DNA of 64,000 nt from Heterocephalus glaber (lineage: Eukaryota; Chordata; Mammalia; Rodentia; Bathyergidae): assembly GCF_000247695.1 (NCBI RefSeq), contig NW_004624742.1, positions 5,741,654 through 5,805,653 on the forward strand, in the 5' to 3' direction. This document shows, one piece after another, positions 1 to 13,600 of this stretch (the stretch's first letter is position 1; each line of letters opens with the position of its first letter). A program made the position numbers and the translations under genes. The notes below the pieces were generated by a model that ran no database searches, was not told the origin of the DNA, and saw nothing but the letters and a program-made list of their open reading frames with translations.

Positions 1-491
1 CATCAACTGGAGACTGGATCAAGAAAATGTGTGGTTTTTTTTTTATAAAATGGAGTACTGCTCAGCCATCAAGAACAAGAAATTAGAGACATTTATTGCT
101 AAATGGATGCACACTGAGGCAATACTCTTAAATGAAATAAACAGGACACACATGTGTAAATACTGAATAGTTTCTCTAGTGTGAGAAACTGAAAGTGTAA
201 ATAAGGACTAAAAGGTATAATAGATAATGTGAAACAGGAAGAAAAGGGGCAAAGGGGAAGGGGAAGTGGAAGGGGTAGGGGAAAGGAAAGAAGGGAATGG
301 AATTAATATGAAAAAATGAGAAAAAGGAAACAAAGTCTTTGTAAATAAGGAGGGATGGAGGGGTTGAAGGAGAGCAGGGGAAGGGGGAAAAAAATAAGAA
401 CCAAGAAGAGTATGTAAAGGTGCCTATCTCTAATGACGAATGTCATTATATTGTACACCTAAAATGTACCAATAAAAGGATATTTAAAAAC
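1..491 (+). mobile_element. LINE-1 3' end (ORF2 end and 3' UTR)
   Basis: Starts in the ORF2 tail (catcaactggagactgg), runs through the characteristic purine-rich 3' UTR (240-395, G-runs) and ends AATGTACCAATAAAA plus an A-rich tail. A close second copy lies at 11823-12381. Confidence 0.88.
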
Positions 492-699
492 CTACTAAAA
501 ATCCTATCTTTTTTCAGAAACCCATTCTTCATCTCTATTCCAGAACTGTTATCATGGATCAGTATCCAGCCAGTATCATGTGATTCACCAAAGCTCTCCA
601 TTCCTCCCTTTGTTATTAACCTAGTATATATTCCTCATTTGTGAAACTACTCATTTTAGCCTTGTAATTACTTTTAGCTTTCTGCCTTTTCTATCACTT

Positions 700-1100
700 T
701 GCTTCAGATTTTTCCCTACAACTGCAACAGCTCAATTGGTCTCCACTTCTGGTCTCTATGACCCATTCCCACAACAAACGTCCATAATACTGGAAGATTA
801 GTTACCTACACCCTCTGCCCCAAATCCTTCCTTGGCTCTCCACTACCCACGTAAGTCTAAAATATCAAGAGTCCAAGTTCTTTATGATCTGCGCCTGATT
901 TTCCTTTGGACATTTATCTCCCTGCATTTCTATTTATCCAACCAAGATTTTAATCGCATTGAATTATTAGTTGCCTAATACATTCACTTACATTGTTTCC
1001 ACCTCAAAGAATACTCAATTCTGTAAAATATCCATCTGCCAGAGAGATCTTGTAATTCTACCTTCCTTGTCTTCTTATATTTCACTTTTGTTTCTTTAAG
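700..1100 (+). mobile_element. Old LINE-2 3' fragment
   Basis: Degenerate match to the L2 3' end layout (cttggctctccactaccc, caagttctttatgatctgcgcctg). Judged by eye from remembered L2 consensus; boundaries are soft. Confidence 0.5.
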
Positions 1101-2102
1101 GCATTTTAAAAAACCTTTTTTTGTACAAGATAGTTGCTTCTGCTGGTTGGCAAACACTTCAATTTATCTTTTCATTTGTCATGTGAATTCAAGTTGATTA
1201 AACAGCATAAGTTTTTTTTTAATCTAATAAATTCAGTTGACATTTTTTATGAGAAGAATAAATGGCAAGCTATAAAGATAGGATCATAAATCTTTTGTGA
1301 CTAAAAACTTCAACTTACAAGGGGAAAATTAGACATCTTCCATTTTGTGTAGAGATGAAGATAAAGGGGAAAGAGATGAAGAAAACTTGGTCAAACTATT
1401 TTTCCAAGAAAACTTCAGCATAAAAATTTAGTACTGTAGTTATTTAAATCTAAGGTAAGATTTTTTTAAAAAATGATTTTCATTGAGATTAAACCACAGA
1501 AAAATTAATTTCTCTATATACTTTAGTTTATATATATTTGCAATCCCTTGGGCATATCGCCACCTACAGTTGGAAAATATTACAGTAGAATGAACAGTCA
1601 ATTGTAGCATCATCCAAACTCCCTTTACAGAAGAGTAAGCACAGAAACATAATCTGAGGTGATATAACAGCCTAATCCTTACTGAAAATTTAAGTATTAA
1701 AATCCTATTATTCATATACAGCTTGTTTTTTTATAACAGAAATAAAAACATCTTATTTGCATTCTTAACATTGCTTTTCATTGTTTCTATTCCTTTCCAA
1801 GGGGACGGCTATTCTTACTATTCTTCTATAAATATTCTAGTGAAACCAATTTTTCACTATTTTTTTCCTAACCAACCTTTAAACATATTCAAAGCTCTCT
1901 AATTCAAACACTCATAAACAAAACCTCTCCCATTGCTCAAAAAAAAAGTCTTGTCAAAGATCCAGTATTTTCCTACCGTCTTCACCAACAAGCTTGTTCA
2001 AAGACTGCTGTATACAGTGCTCACTACACCCAGATTCCATTACTTCTTAGATTACAGCAATCTCATGTCTGCCCAAAACACAATGACTGCTTTGCTTATG
2101 CA

Positions 2103-2299
2103 GCCAGGTGTGGTGGTGGACACCTATAAGACCAGCACTATGGGAGGCTGAGGCAGGAAGATCACAAGTTTGAGCTCAGCTTGGGCAACTTAGTGAGAAC
2201 ATCTCAAGATAAAAAACATGAAAAGAGCTGTGGATGTAACTGAATGTGAAGGTCTCAAGTTCGATCCCCAGTGCTGGAAGAAAACAAAACAAAAAAACT
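2103..2299 (+). mobile_element. B1-ID fusion SINE (B1-dID type)
   Basis: B1-like head (gccaggtgtggtggtgga) followed after an A-rich linker by an ID-like tRNA-derived half with box B gttcgatcccc, then an A-rich tail. Confidence 0.75.
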
Positions 2300-2432
2300 T
2301 TTGCAAAAGCAAACCTCCTCATATTACCAATTTTAATATTCTTTCACATTTCTGTATCCTATTCGAATGGTCTGCAGGATGTGATATTCTATTATACCAC
2401 TTTTCCTTTTTCTCCTACTTTTTGGATACCTC

Positions 2433-2563
2433 TTTTTTATTTTTGAGACAGGGTCTTGCTATGTTGCCCAGGGTAGTCTTGAACTTCTGGGCTCAAGCAA
2501 TCCTCCTGCCTTAGTCTCCAGAGTAGTTGGGATTATAGGCACATACTACTGCCTTTGTTGTGA

Positions 2564-2600
<37 letters not shown>

Positions 2601-2690
2601 TGCGTGTATGTGTGTGGTGGTGGTGTCAAACCCAGGGCCTTGTACATGCCAGGCAAGCACTCTACCTCTGAGCTATATTCCCAGCCCTTC
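2433..2690 (-). mobile_element. Antisense B1-like SINE plus ID-like half with (TG)n between
   Basis: 2433-2552 is antisense B1 (gagacagggtcttgctatgttgccc); 2565-2617 is a TG-rich microsatellite; 2620-2690 is the antisense ID part (aaacccagggccttgtacatgcc). The microsatellite probably grew from the linker or tail. Confidence 0.7.
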
Positions 2691-3000
2691 TTTAACTTAC
2701 TAGTTTCTTTTATATTTACTAAGGTTTTGTTCCTAGAATTTTGTCCTCAGCCTTTTCCTAATCTGAACATTTTTCTGGTGTTTTCACTCATTTTCATGGC
2801 TTCAAGTGGGTTTTACCTACTGGATTGCTAAACTATATTTCTTGTTATTCCCTGTTAGCTCCAGAAACCTATTTCTGTGTTTTGTATTTCTAGTTAAATA
2901 TTCTTTTAGCAGTTTGCAAATGTCCCAAATGGGCTCTGCCTCTTATTTTAATTTTTGATAGGCTGCTATTCTATTACTTCTCCACACAAATATCTTTCTG

Positions 3001-3191
3001 CTAGATGTGGTGGTATATACCTGTAACTCTTAGCACTCTGGGAGACTGAGGCAGGAGGATCATAAATTCAAGTCCAGCAATTTAGCAAGCCTGTCTCAAA
3101 ATAACTAAAATAAAAGATTAAAAAAAAGGCCTTTGAGTGTAGCTCAGTATGAAAGCACTAGGTTCAATCCTCAGTACCAACAACAAAAAAA
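3001..3191 (+). mobile_element. B1-ID fusion SINE
   Basis: Head ctagatgtggtggtatatacctg, diverged ID half with ggttcaatcctcagtacc, A-rich tail. Confidence 0.72.
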
Positions 3192-4239
3192 AATCTTTCC
3201 TAATGTGTAGCTTTTTATGCTCACTATATTTGGTTTGGTTGTAGTAATTTATTTCCTAGACAACAGCATTCAGCGTCTTTATTTAGTCCTAATTGCATCA
3301 GTGCATCCTCATCTTAGTCCAGCCTCTAGAAAGTGGTAATTTCATCCTACTAAAATCATTTTATTCATTCTGTGGTGCTGTGGACTGAACCTAGGTCCTC
3401 ATATGACAGCCCCTAAAATCCTGTTAGTTCCATGTACCTGTTCAAAGTTTAGTGTTGCAAACAAAATACATTACCCAACTGCAATACTGGAAAATCAGAG
3501 CTACCATATATCCACACTCTTCTATGAAGTACACTAAACATTTATTTCCAGAAAAGGGTGAACATAAGCATTACATACTTTGGAGGTTTATTTGTCCTGG
3601 AATGACCTCCAGCATGGACTTAGATAGTTTTCTTTTTTTTTCTTTTGATGTTTATAATTTGTATTTAGTGTTGGGAACACTCACAACTACCCCTAGTCTA
3701 CGTTTAAATACGTTAGTGTCTCCCAGTGCAGGCACCCTCTAGCTACGGCCATTGATACCACAGAAGTAAGCCTTTGCACCTCACATCCAACTCCTACCCC
3801 TAAAATATCAAGATTCCAAGTTGAGCCTACAATATTGTCACTTCTGACAAGATGAACAGACATGATATTTACTATAAAGCAAGTGAATCCAACAATACAA
3901 AAATTTAGCCAGTTTTGGGAGATATTTTCAGTAAACAGGAACCATCATGAGGCAATTATTTCTAGCCCAAGTTTCTTTAACTCTTAAACTACTTTTTAAA
4001 TAGATAAGTTCGTTTACAGAATTTATAAATATCTTTTACTCACTACAGCCTACATTTTTAACTCAGAGATGTTATAGCAGCATTTCCCAAGTCTGCTAAG
4101 AACTTGGCTGTACACATTTGGGCAGGGATAGGCTCTTTTACATAGTCTAAGTGCCAATGTGTATACTGTATATGAAAACAAACTGAGTGTAAATGATATA
4201 GGGAGAATATTCTTTCTTTAAAGTGTAATGAGTGTCTAC

Positions 4240-4314
4240 AACAGTGGTGGCCACTTTTTAGAGTTTTCAATGACAACAAACAGCCAGCAGCAACACATAG
4301 ATTTGCGACCACTG
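4240..4314. mobile_element. Possible small hAT-type remnant
   Basis: CAGTGGTGGCCAC at the left and GCGACCACTG at the right form imperfect inverted ends about 75 bp apart, as in short hAT elements. No convincing target duplication. Confidence 0.3.
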
Positions 4315-4494
4315 GCCTGTGGTATGAAGCAATAAATTTCTAACAATGTCCATTGTTGAGTATTTTCAACCTGGAATTTACTAGTTAGAATTTTCAGTAT
4401 TTGTAAGATGTGCAACATTTATGATGGCCTTAGCATTTTTACATATAGATTTAGAAGTTTCTTAGTCACAATTATTTATTTATCAATTTCTTAC

Positions 4495-4666
4495 CTGAAG
4501 GAGGTTGCATTTGTAATGGTATGTTTTTAACAGTCTGTACACATTCTAATTCTTGATGACTGAATGTTAACTCATGATGATTTGGTGGCATTCCACATAA
4601 ATGTGCCGTCTGGTAAACAAGGGTAGTTTTAGCAGAAGGTTTGTCTTGCACAGAAGACTGTATCTG
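4495..4666 (-). CDS. BRDT: BRDT exon 14
   Basis: 172 bases, residues 684-740 plus one base. Encodes [20 protein letters not shown] and later [16 protein letters not shown] and [14 protein letters not shown], aligning with the corresponding human segment as remembered. Donor CTTCAG|gtaaga. The acceptor is a tandem TAGCAG, so Gln684 may be optional. Confidence 0.93.
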
Positions 4667-7600
4667 CTAAGACAAAGTTTAAGTTATCTTTCACAATTTT
4701 AACCAAACAAGAAGCATAATTAAGCAAGCAGAAACACAAGAGGCAAGAATATAATTTAATGATACCTTTTGAATATCATATTACCTAAGTCATACAATGA
4801 TCTATTATAGATAGGTGAATTAAAGTTTAGGAAGATCAAATAACATGACCATCATGTAGCTTCTAAGCCTGTGGTGGTGAACCTATGGCATGCATGCCTC
4901 AGCCAGCATGCAGACCCCTCCCTCTCTGTTGGCATGCAAGACCAGTGTACGAGCTGCTCTTTCTACACTAAAAACCTCAGTATTCAAGTTTAATTGCAGT
5001 TTTGACACTTTGCAATAAATAAGTGGGTTTTTGGTTGCAGTTTGGGCACTTGGTCTCTAAAAGGTTCGCCATCACTGTTAAAAGGTAGAGTTAGTCAAAG
5101 CCAATGATCTTAGTTATTATTACAGATTGATTTATGTCTGTTATTAAATAATGCTACTTTAAAAAAAATTTCCTGTGATCTATTAAAAATAAAAACTGGG
5201 TGGTTCCCCACCTGCTTTGCAAGCGCAAAGTCCCGAGTTCAATCCCCGGTACCAAAAACAAAACAAAACAAAACTGAGCTTTTATACCAAATCTACAAAC
5301 CATTCCATTTCCTTTACCCCTTCTGTCTTTACTGAACTATACATATAAGAGGAGAAATTTTAAATTTCATATTGGTTCACCCATAAGACTACCAACAAAT
5401 TCTGATTCACTATTCAGACAACTACTAAAAAAAGCTATCATGCTGAACTAATGTACTAATACCTACCATGTGCACAGAAGCACTGGGACAAGTGTTTAAT
5501 CATCACAGGAATCCCACCAGTTAGGCATAACTATCTCCGTTTATGGTTTACAATAGCACTTATAAAAAGAAACAACTTATGTAAAATCTCACACCTATTC
5601 AGCGTCAAGCTAAATTGTAGTGGCAAAGCTCAGTAATGTAACCTCCAAGCTTGGAGTTGTACATGGCACAGAGATAAAATAGTCTTTTTCCTCTGACTAA
5701 TAAGGGAATTGGAGTGTGTGAGTAGATAAGGCAAGTCGATGAATAACATCTGTGCAAGACAAAATCTCTGCTATTTCAATAAAACAAATGCCATAGGAAG
5801 GTTTATCCCAGCAATAATGCAGACCCAAGCTTAAAGCTAAAAGTCAAATGTGTAGGGTTAAATCAGAGAATAATTACTTTCTGAAATACGCAAATATATG
5901 CATTCATTCATAAACACATAAATTAATAATATACTCTCCTTTATCATAAATGGGTATTTTATTGCCCAATGAGTGAAACGAAAAAAAAAAAAAGCCTCTG
6001 GTCAAAATAGCATAAAGTGGCATTCTACATGCTACATAGAGAATGCTTCTAGAGCGCCTTCATAACTTAATCTTTTGATGCTACTAATACCTAACTTCAA
6101 GATGGGCCATCTTCATCTTAGAAAAGCTCCTTGAGAGCTCACTCCTGCCTATCATTAAATATTCCAATATTTCACTTGAGGGTCCAAAGTGCTACTTTAT
6201 CCCTCAAGCCCTTAAATCCCTTATGAATACCCTCAGCTGCCACATTTTCCTGAATGCAACTGCTGTGCCTTATTTGCCTCTCTTCATGCTGTTACTTTTG
6301 TTTCAGAAGTCTCTAATCTGTATATAAACATCCATTTAAAATCCATATTAAGCATTTCCTGCTTGGTGAAAGTAGTATACATTCCTTCATTTTCTTAAAA
6401 ACACTTATGAATACAGGTAATTATACAGATTATACAGATTATATCATATAATCTCCTTTGATTACTTTCCTTTTTACAACTTAGAATTCTTCATGATTTT
6501 TATTTATTGTTGTATTTTCCTAACCTAGCTAGATGGTATATAAATTTACTGTAATTCTGAATTTGCGATGGGTACACAGGCTAAAAATTTTATATGAGAA
6601 TGACAACTTCAACTAGTAAAAAAATTACTTCTTTTCCTATTAACTACTAATCAAACATATAAGTGCTAAAATTGATAGCTGGCAATTGTAAACTTTAACT
6701 ATAGAACCCCTAACTACCTTTTCTTTACTAGCTGTTATTAAGAAGTTTCTACTGTGTACTGCACATCCTACTGTGTGCACACTAATTATCAGACACACCA
6801 GGCATTTCCTCTGTATCCAGATTTGAATGTAAGTGGAAGAATGTGTTCTATTTATCTGTCTGACTGATATTAACACTTACATCTTATTAGAAAAATAAAA
6901 CCAAATAGTTTCTCTAAGTAATTTTTAGGAAGAAATCCTTTTTAATGAAAATAAACAATTTTAAAGACGGCTAATACTATACAAGCAAGTTCTAATATAC
7001 ATACTGTTTTAAATTATTAGGAATAAATAATTACCTTTATATTCTCACTACGAGGTGAATCACTGTGTTTTATTCCAGTAAGTTTAGGAGATATTTCTGC
7101 AAATGTATACAGATAATTATTTCAATATTTGTCAGCTTAAAAACTACAAAGTTAGGGGCTGGGGATTTAGCTCAGTGGTTCTGTCACCTACCTCACAAGC
7201 GCAAGGTCCCGAGTTCAATCCCTAGTACCGAAAAAAACCTCCAAAACTACAAAGTTATATTTTTCCATATTAGAAAAATAAGTAATGGTTTCAAAAGATT
7301 GTCCTTTACTCCAAGGAATTCTTACAGTCCAGGTTTTTGCTATTTGAATTAACCAAAATTTATGAAGAGACACCTGCTTTTCTTATGGGACAAGATCTCT
7401 TCTTTTCCCATAACAAAACATATACCCACTCTAAAATTCCAACTTGTATTATGAGTAGGCAAAAAAAAAATTTCACAGGAAAGAGCTTGAGTAAATGACA
7501 ACTTAAAAAGGAAAAAGTTACAACAGAGATAACAAGGCTTCAAACAAACAGTAGCAATTATACTAATACTATCCTTTACCAAGTAACCCTAAATATAGCC

Positions 7601-10600
7601 ATGAGGCTGAATTAAAATAATTATGAATTTACTGTAAAAGAAGGGGTACCCTGCTTATCTGAGAAGACAGTCTTTTATTAAAAGTGGAAGTTATTTGATT
7701 TTTGTGGTAAGGTCTGCACTAAAGATTCCATCTAATTAATAGTGTGATTGCTTCTAAGCTGTTTGGTAGTCTCAATTCATAGTAACAAATGAGTTTTACA
7801 GAACTTTTGTTAACCTTTAGAAATACCTGTACAGCTCACGCTGGCTGTAGAAGGAGATACATAAGATCTCTCTCCATCAAGATGCAAATAGGTTTCTCTT
7901 TGCTCATCCTACAATTGATTGAGGTGCAATCCTTCCCAATTATAACCCTAGGCCAGTGTGGCGAAGTACCACCCTGGCAATTACTGCCTTGATCTGTCTC
8001 TTCAAGTCAGCTTTCATAACCAACCTGAGTTGTTTTCTTCTGGATCCAGGCCAACAATGTTAGTAAGTACCAATTATTATTCAAACTTAAAACATTCTAC
8101 CTCCTGAAATGCCATGTTTCTACTGGATGTGTTACTGTTCTTTCCTCTCCTAAAATTTTTGATGCTGGACAATTTTAAAATTGCTAAATGCCAATTAATG
8201 ACTTGTTTTAATTTATAGAATTCAAGTATTTAAAATGACATGAACCATTTTAATGTCACTCAGCTAAATATTTAAGTGTTGGAGGGTAAGTGAAAAGGGA
8301 AAAGACTGAGGATATTAAGTCCAAGTAACCTCATATTTAATGTAGAAATATTAGTTTCAGTCTTGAAGAAAAAACAGAGTTCATTAATATGATCATATAT
8401 GCAAATCTGTAAATCTATCTTAATTATTCAAACATGCACCAACACTACTTTATCTTATAATATAAACTATTAAGTTTAATAACCACATTAGTGTTCTGCT
8501 ACAAAAAATTCATGGACATCATCATAGTTTTCTGAAGTATGAAATGAAAGCTCAGACATATAAAAAATTCAAATCTGAAAACACTAGCAAAAGGCATCAA
8601 AGAACTGCAAATGAAAATATCAAAAACACCTACTATATACAGTATGTCTCCTTACAGACTACAGATATATAACAATAGCCTCTAAAAGTACTTTACTTCT
8701 CATTCTAATTTTACAGTAGGGTTTTACTTACAAGAGCATAGTAAACTAAAACTATGTATGTTTATTCATGAGTTCCTGGCCTTTGAAATTAAAAGACATA
8801 CATACATGCTTTCATTATTTAGCTTAAAATCATAGTTCAACTAAACAAGATCTACCAGGTCTAGCAAACTTCAATTAAATTGAGAACAGTTATGACAACT
8901 TAGTCAACTAGTTTTTCTGGGGAAGCTTAATTACCCAAATCAAGTTCAATGGATTAAAAAACAAGCAATTGAATCAAGCACAGTGGTGTATACCTATAAT
9001 CTCAGTACTCTGGGAGGCTGAGGCAGGAGGATTCCAATTTCAAGCCAGCCTAGGCAACTTATCAACTTAGGAAGACCCTGTCTCAAAATAAATAAAAATA
9101 GGGTTGGAAATGTAGCTCAGTAAGAAAGCCCTGGGGTTCAATCCACCCTACCAGTATAATAAAAAGCAAGCAACAGGGCTGGGGATTTAGCTCAGTGGTT
9201 CCGGCACCTGCCTTGCAAGTGCAAGGTCCCAAGTTCAATCCCCAGTACCAAAAAAAAAAAAAAAAGCAACAATTTGGCCTTATTCTAAAAAAAGTATTAC
9301 CTTTAAAGAATATTTTGGCAATTTCCAAGTGTCTGGTGGTTATTTCAATATAAACTACTTGTTCTTTTTACTAAGGGCTTTTTTTTTTGGTACTAGGGAT
9401 TGAACTTGGGACCTTGAACTTGCGAGGCAGGCAGTGGAACCACTGAGCTAAATCCCTGGCCCCCACTAACGGCTTTTTAAATGGAGTTAGAAAGCAGAAA
9501 ACAACAGACACCAGTGATTTTTTTGTTGTTTTTTTAGTACTGGGAATCGAACTCAGGGCCTTGCACTTGCCAGGCAGGCACTGCACCACTGAGCTACTTC
9601 CTCGGGCCAAAACAAATGAAAACCTAGTCCAGTGGTTCTTAAATATGGCGGCACCTGAGAATTCCTGGGAATATCTTCTGGATCCCCTTCCCTTTTAATT
9701 CAGATTCTGATTATATTAAAAGTTTTATAGGTGATTCTAATGTGTTGCCAATGTTGAGAGGCATGATTTTAGATAAGTGTTTATTCAAGAAGACTTACTT
9801 TGAATAGAAAATTTAAAAACATATCAGACAGAAATGACCACTACTTCTAAGACTGCAAACTCAATACAAACCTCAAAATATGGAAGGTTTTTTATCAAGC
9901 CTGGTTACTTGAATTTCATCCTTGTAGACCACTGAACCAAATAATTTAATTGATGAGAAACTTAACAGATTACTGTCACCTCCTTTAAAGACCTAGGTTG
10001 CACTACTAAAAAGTCAAAGTGTATTTCTACTTTGAAGTAACCAATAATTAAGAACGGTTAAAAACAAAGAAATATTACTTTAAGAATAAATATCATTCTC
10101 TGAACATTACACTATAGTCAAAAAAGCAAAAAGTTCCCTTCTCCACTGCTCTGCCCCTGAGAAATAATGCAGTTTGATTCAAGGCACTTCCCTCCTCTGT
10201 GGCTGCTGGATTTCAAGACAAAGCTTCCAGAATGGTGAGTTCCCCTCCTTCCAGAGTAAAGCTGACTTTCATTTATCTCTGGGCCATATAGAAAACTGGT
10301 CTAGGTTTAATCCTGAAACTCTCAAAAAATAAATGTAAAAGTTTTAGTCCAGATTTATCTGTCTTTCAGCCCTCAGGCAAAATTAGAGAATGGTGAGAAC
10401 AGCTAACCCAGCTCTGGCTACTTCCTTACACCTCTAGTCAGCTGCCACTGGCACTGGATGAAATAAAGTCTAAGGGGCACCTTAGATTGGGCACAGAACA
10501 AGAGGGATAGACAGGGATGCCTTCTTTTCCTTTTTTTGTCTTCAAAATGGAAAAAACTGTCATAGGGAGACATCAACAGCAGAGCAGGTTGGAGCCTTAG

Positions 10601-13600
10601 CAGGCCTTCTTCCCTCACTGTTTGAAATTCATACTTAGCTCCAAAGAGTGTCACTTAAGTCTCTTCTACATACAACCTGGTCTGAGTGGATCCCCATTGG
10701 AGACAGTTAAAATACCTTTAACGGTGGTCTGTCCCTTTAGAGGGAACAATTACATGTGGCTATCGAACAACCGTGGCTATCAAAGCAACCATGAGAAGCC
10801 TGTATAGCTGGGTATTCCAGTCAGATAAAACCATCAGCTTAGGGCCCATCTTAAAACTGTTTTTGCTTTCACAGGTGTAGAAGATTTTTATTCCTTTTGA
10901 TTCTTATTATGAGATCTGTTAATTGACCTACAAAGTTCTGACTAGTCTTTTTTATAATTATAAACCTAAAAATTATAAAAGTTATTATAATTCAACTTGG
11001 CCAATATCTGGGTACACTGTGGCTTATAAACAAGTTGTCTTATGTGTGTGTGTGTCTGTTTATCTGTTCAATTTGCTACAACACATACAGCTATAGTGTT
11101 TGAGCTTTTTTCTTTTTGCATTTTGGATATTTTAAGATGTTTGCCTGTAACTATAGATAAATGTCACTAAAGACATGCTTCCCCCAGGTTGCCAGATTAT
11201 CCAAATAATGTCAACTGGTTTTACAAATACAGTACATATTGTTCTCTATATATAATATCTCGGGAATCTTTCATTGGTCAAAAATAATATGTTAATTGTT
11301 AAGATCTGGCTCTCATAGGTCTTCTAAAAATGTAACATAATTAAATAAAGACTCTTGGGCTTAGGAAAACTACTGGACAGGACTCCCCTTGGTAAATAAA
11401 GGAGCGGCTGCTTGGAAAAATTTATTCCAGCCTTGGTTCACAAAGGGGACCCCAATAACTTCCATAGCCTTGTGGGAAATACATTGCTAAACATTATTAT
11501 TATAATATGTATACACTGGTCATGGTCAAACGGCTAAGTTTTCTGTGGGAAAACAGTAAGGTTTTATTTAAAATGTTCTTGGTTCAAAACAAAATTAAGC
11601 GACAAAGGTTTCATGTAACTGACACTCATTGTTGTTTCACAGTATAAATATTCATGCCTTCCAGGTGTACAAGTCTTCTAGGATATTGTTTATGGTAATG
11701 ATCGTTTTTGACTCAGGTATCTGCCTTTTTCTTGGACTCCAGGTACTTGTGATAAGAGGCACATGTCAAGCCAGCATGAGAAAACCAGTCAGATAATAGT
11801 TTTCTTAAAAACTTATGTGATGCAGCGATATATGCACACCCATGTTTAAAGCAGCACAGTTTGTAATAGCTAAAACTTGGAAACAGACCAAATGCCCATC
11901 AACTGGAGACTGGATAAAGAAGATGTGGGCTTTTTAATAAAATGGAGTACTACTCAGCCATAAAGAACGAGAATCTAGAGACATTTATAACTAAATGGAT
12001 GCACATTGAGGCAGTACTCTTAAGTGAAATAAATAGGACACACGTGTAAATACTGAATAGTTTCTCTGGTGTGAAAAACTAAAAGTGTAAATAAGGTTCA
12101 AATGGTATAACTGATCATGTGAAATAGGAAGTAAAGGTCTAAAGGAGTAGGGAAGTGGAAGGGGTAGGGGAAAGGAAAGAAGGGAAAAGAAAAAATATGA
12201 GAACAGGAAAAAATGAAACAAAGTCTGTAAATAGGGAAGGGTGGAGCAGATGAAGGGAGGGCAGGGAAATGGGGAAAAAATAAGAACTAAGATACACTAT
12301 GTAAAGGTACAAGATCCCAATGAGGAATGTAACTGTATTTTATACCTAAAATGTACCAATAAACTTAATGAAAAAAGAAAAAAAAACTTATGTGATGTAT
12401 GTTATATGTGTCACCTCACTTAGGGATGTTCAGTCACCAAACAGTTGAAACAATGTCACACATTAAAATTAGAGACTAGACATTATGAACTCCTAAGGTA
12501 CATTTATAGGCCAATATGTATGTTCTCTTTAAATGGCATCCTACTAAAGGACAACAAATAAGAGTTTTCTTTATGTCATTTAATGTCTGTGTCTTGACTG
12601 AAAGACTATTCTGTACTAAGATGGACATGTAAACGTTGCAAAAAAATGTCATCATGATTGTCATGTTATGTGTAGCTCTTGATCTTAAATTTCTCTATAA
12701 TATATAACTGTTGTCTGTTAACATTCTTCAGGGATTCAACTACTAAAACAACCATAGTTGGTAAAAAATAACAGCCCTCCAACTGTGCTTTATACTTCAA
12801 AAGTGCTTTATGTCTTAACTATTATAATAGTTAAGCTCACTGCTCCTACTGAAATATTTATGTCACTGATCTTCTCTTCTGGGTGTTCAACAACTAAAGT
12901 TTGGAGACCAAAACTAGACAGGTAACTGGGCTATGAGGACAGCCAATATTTTGGCCCTGGCCCCTCAAGGTCAACAAAGATCCAGGACCCAAAGGAACCT
13001 TTCTTACAGGATCCTACATCTTTGGTAAGTCACTCAACCTCCTCAGCAGGGAGACTGCTGGGCACCAGAGGACAAATGACCCTCCGTGTGCCAAAGGAGG
13101 GTCATAAAGAGGGAAAAATCTCCCATGCTTTCACTGAAAGCAAGGCCATGACCCATCCTGACTGCTGACAGTGACAGAGGAGCAGAGAGACTCTATGCAT
13201 GGTTCCAAAATAATGCCTGAGGAGACTTAACTGACCTCAATAGATAGCAAGAGGTTCCTACTGATTGACACAGGTCTCACTTTAACGTGGTCCTAAACAC
13301 CCAGCAGAAAAGAGTAACCAAAAGAGGTATAAAATAATGCCATAGTAATAAAGCTAGATATAAAAAGGGGCTCCAGTCACTGACCCTTTCTGGCAGTTTC
13401 TAGCTACACCAGTAGCTGACCACAGTTATGGATCATTAGGGAAAAACTATGGTAAAATCTCTAAATGCTCAGCTAGAGTTTTAAATTTCTTAAGTGACAT
13501 TTGTTCTTCAAATTGTCTCTTAAAAGGATCAGACTTATACATAACCTTTATCAATGAAAGAATCTAAGAGCCAGCAGGTTACAATCACTATTTCAATTTC

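Larger units (their letters stand above)
1..4494 (-). other. BRDT intron 14 (left part), repeat-filled
   Basis: Inferred intronic because exon 14 ends on a good donor with a split codon and no following exon was found here. Holds an L1 3' end, an L2-like stretch and several SINEs. Positions about 1110-2095 and 3190-4235 show only AT-rich sequence with nothing recognisable. Confidence 0.6.

Noticed and set aside
7155..7237. tRNA gene-like A and B boxes
   Set aside because: The same 80-bp unit with A-tail recurs dozens of times with varying divergence; it is a tRNA-derived SINE, not a tRNA gene.
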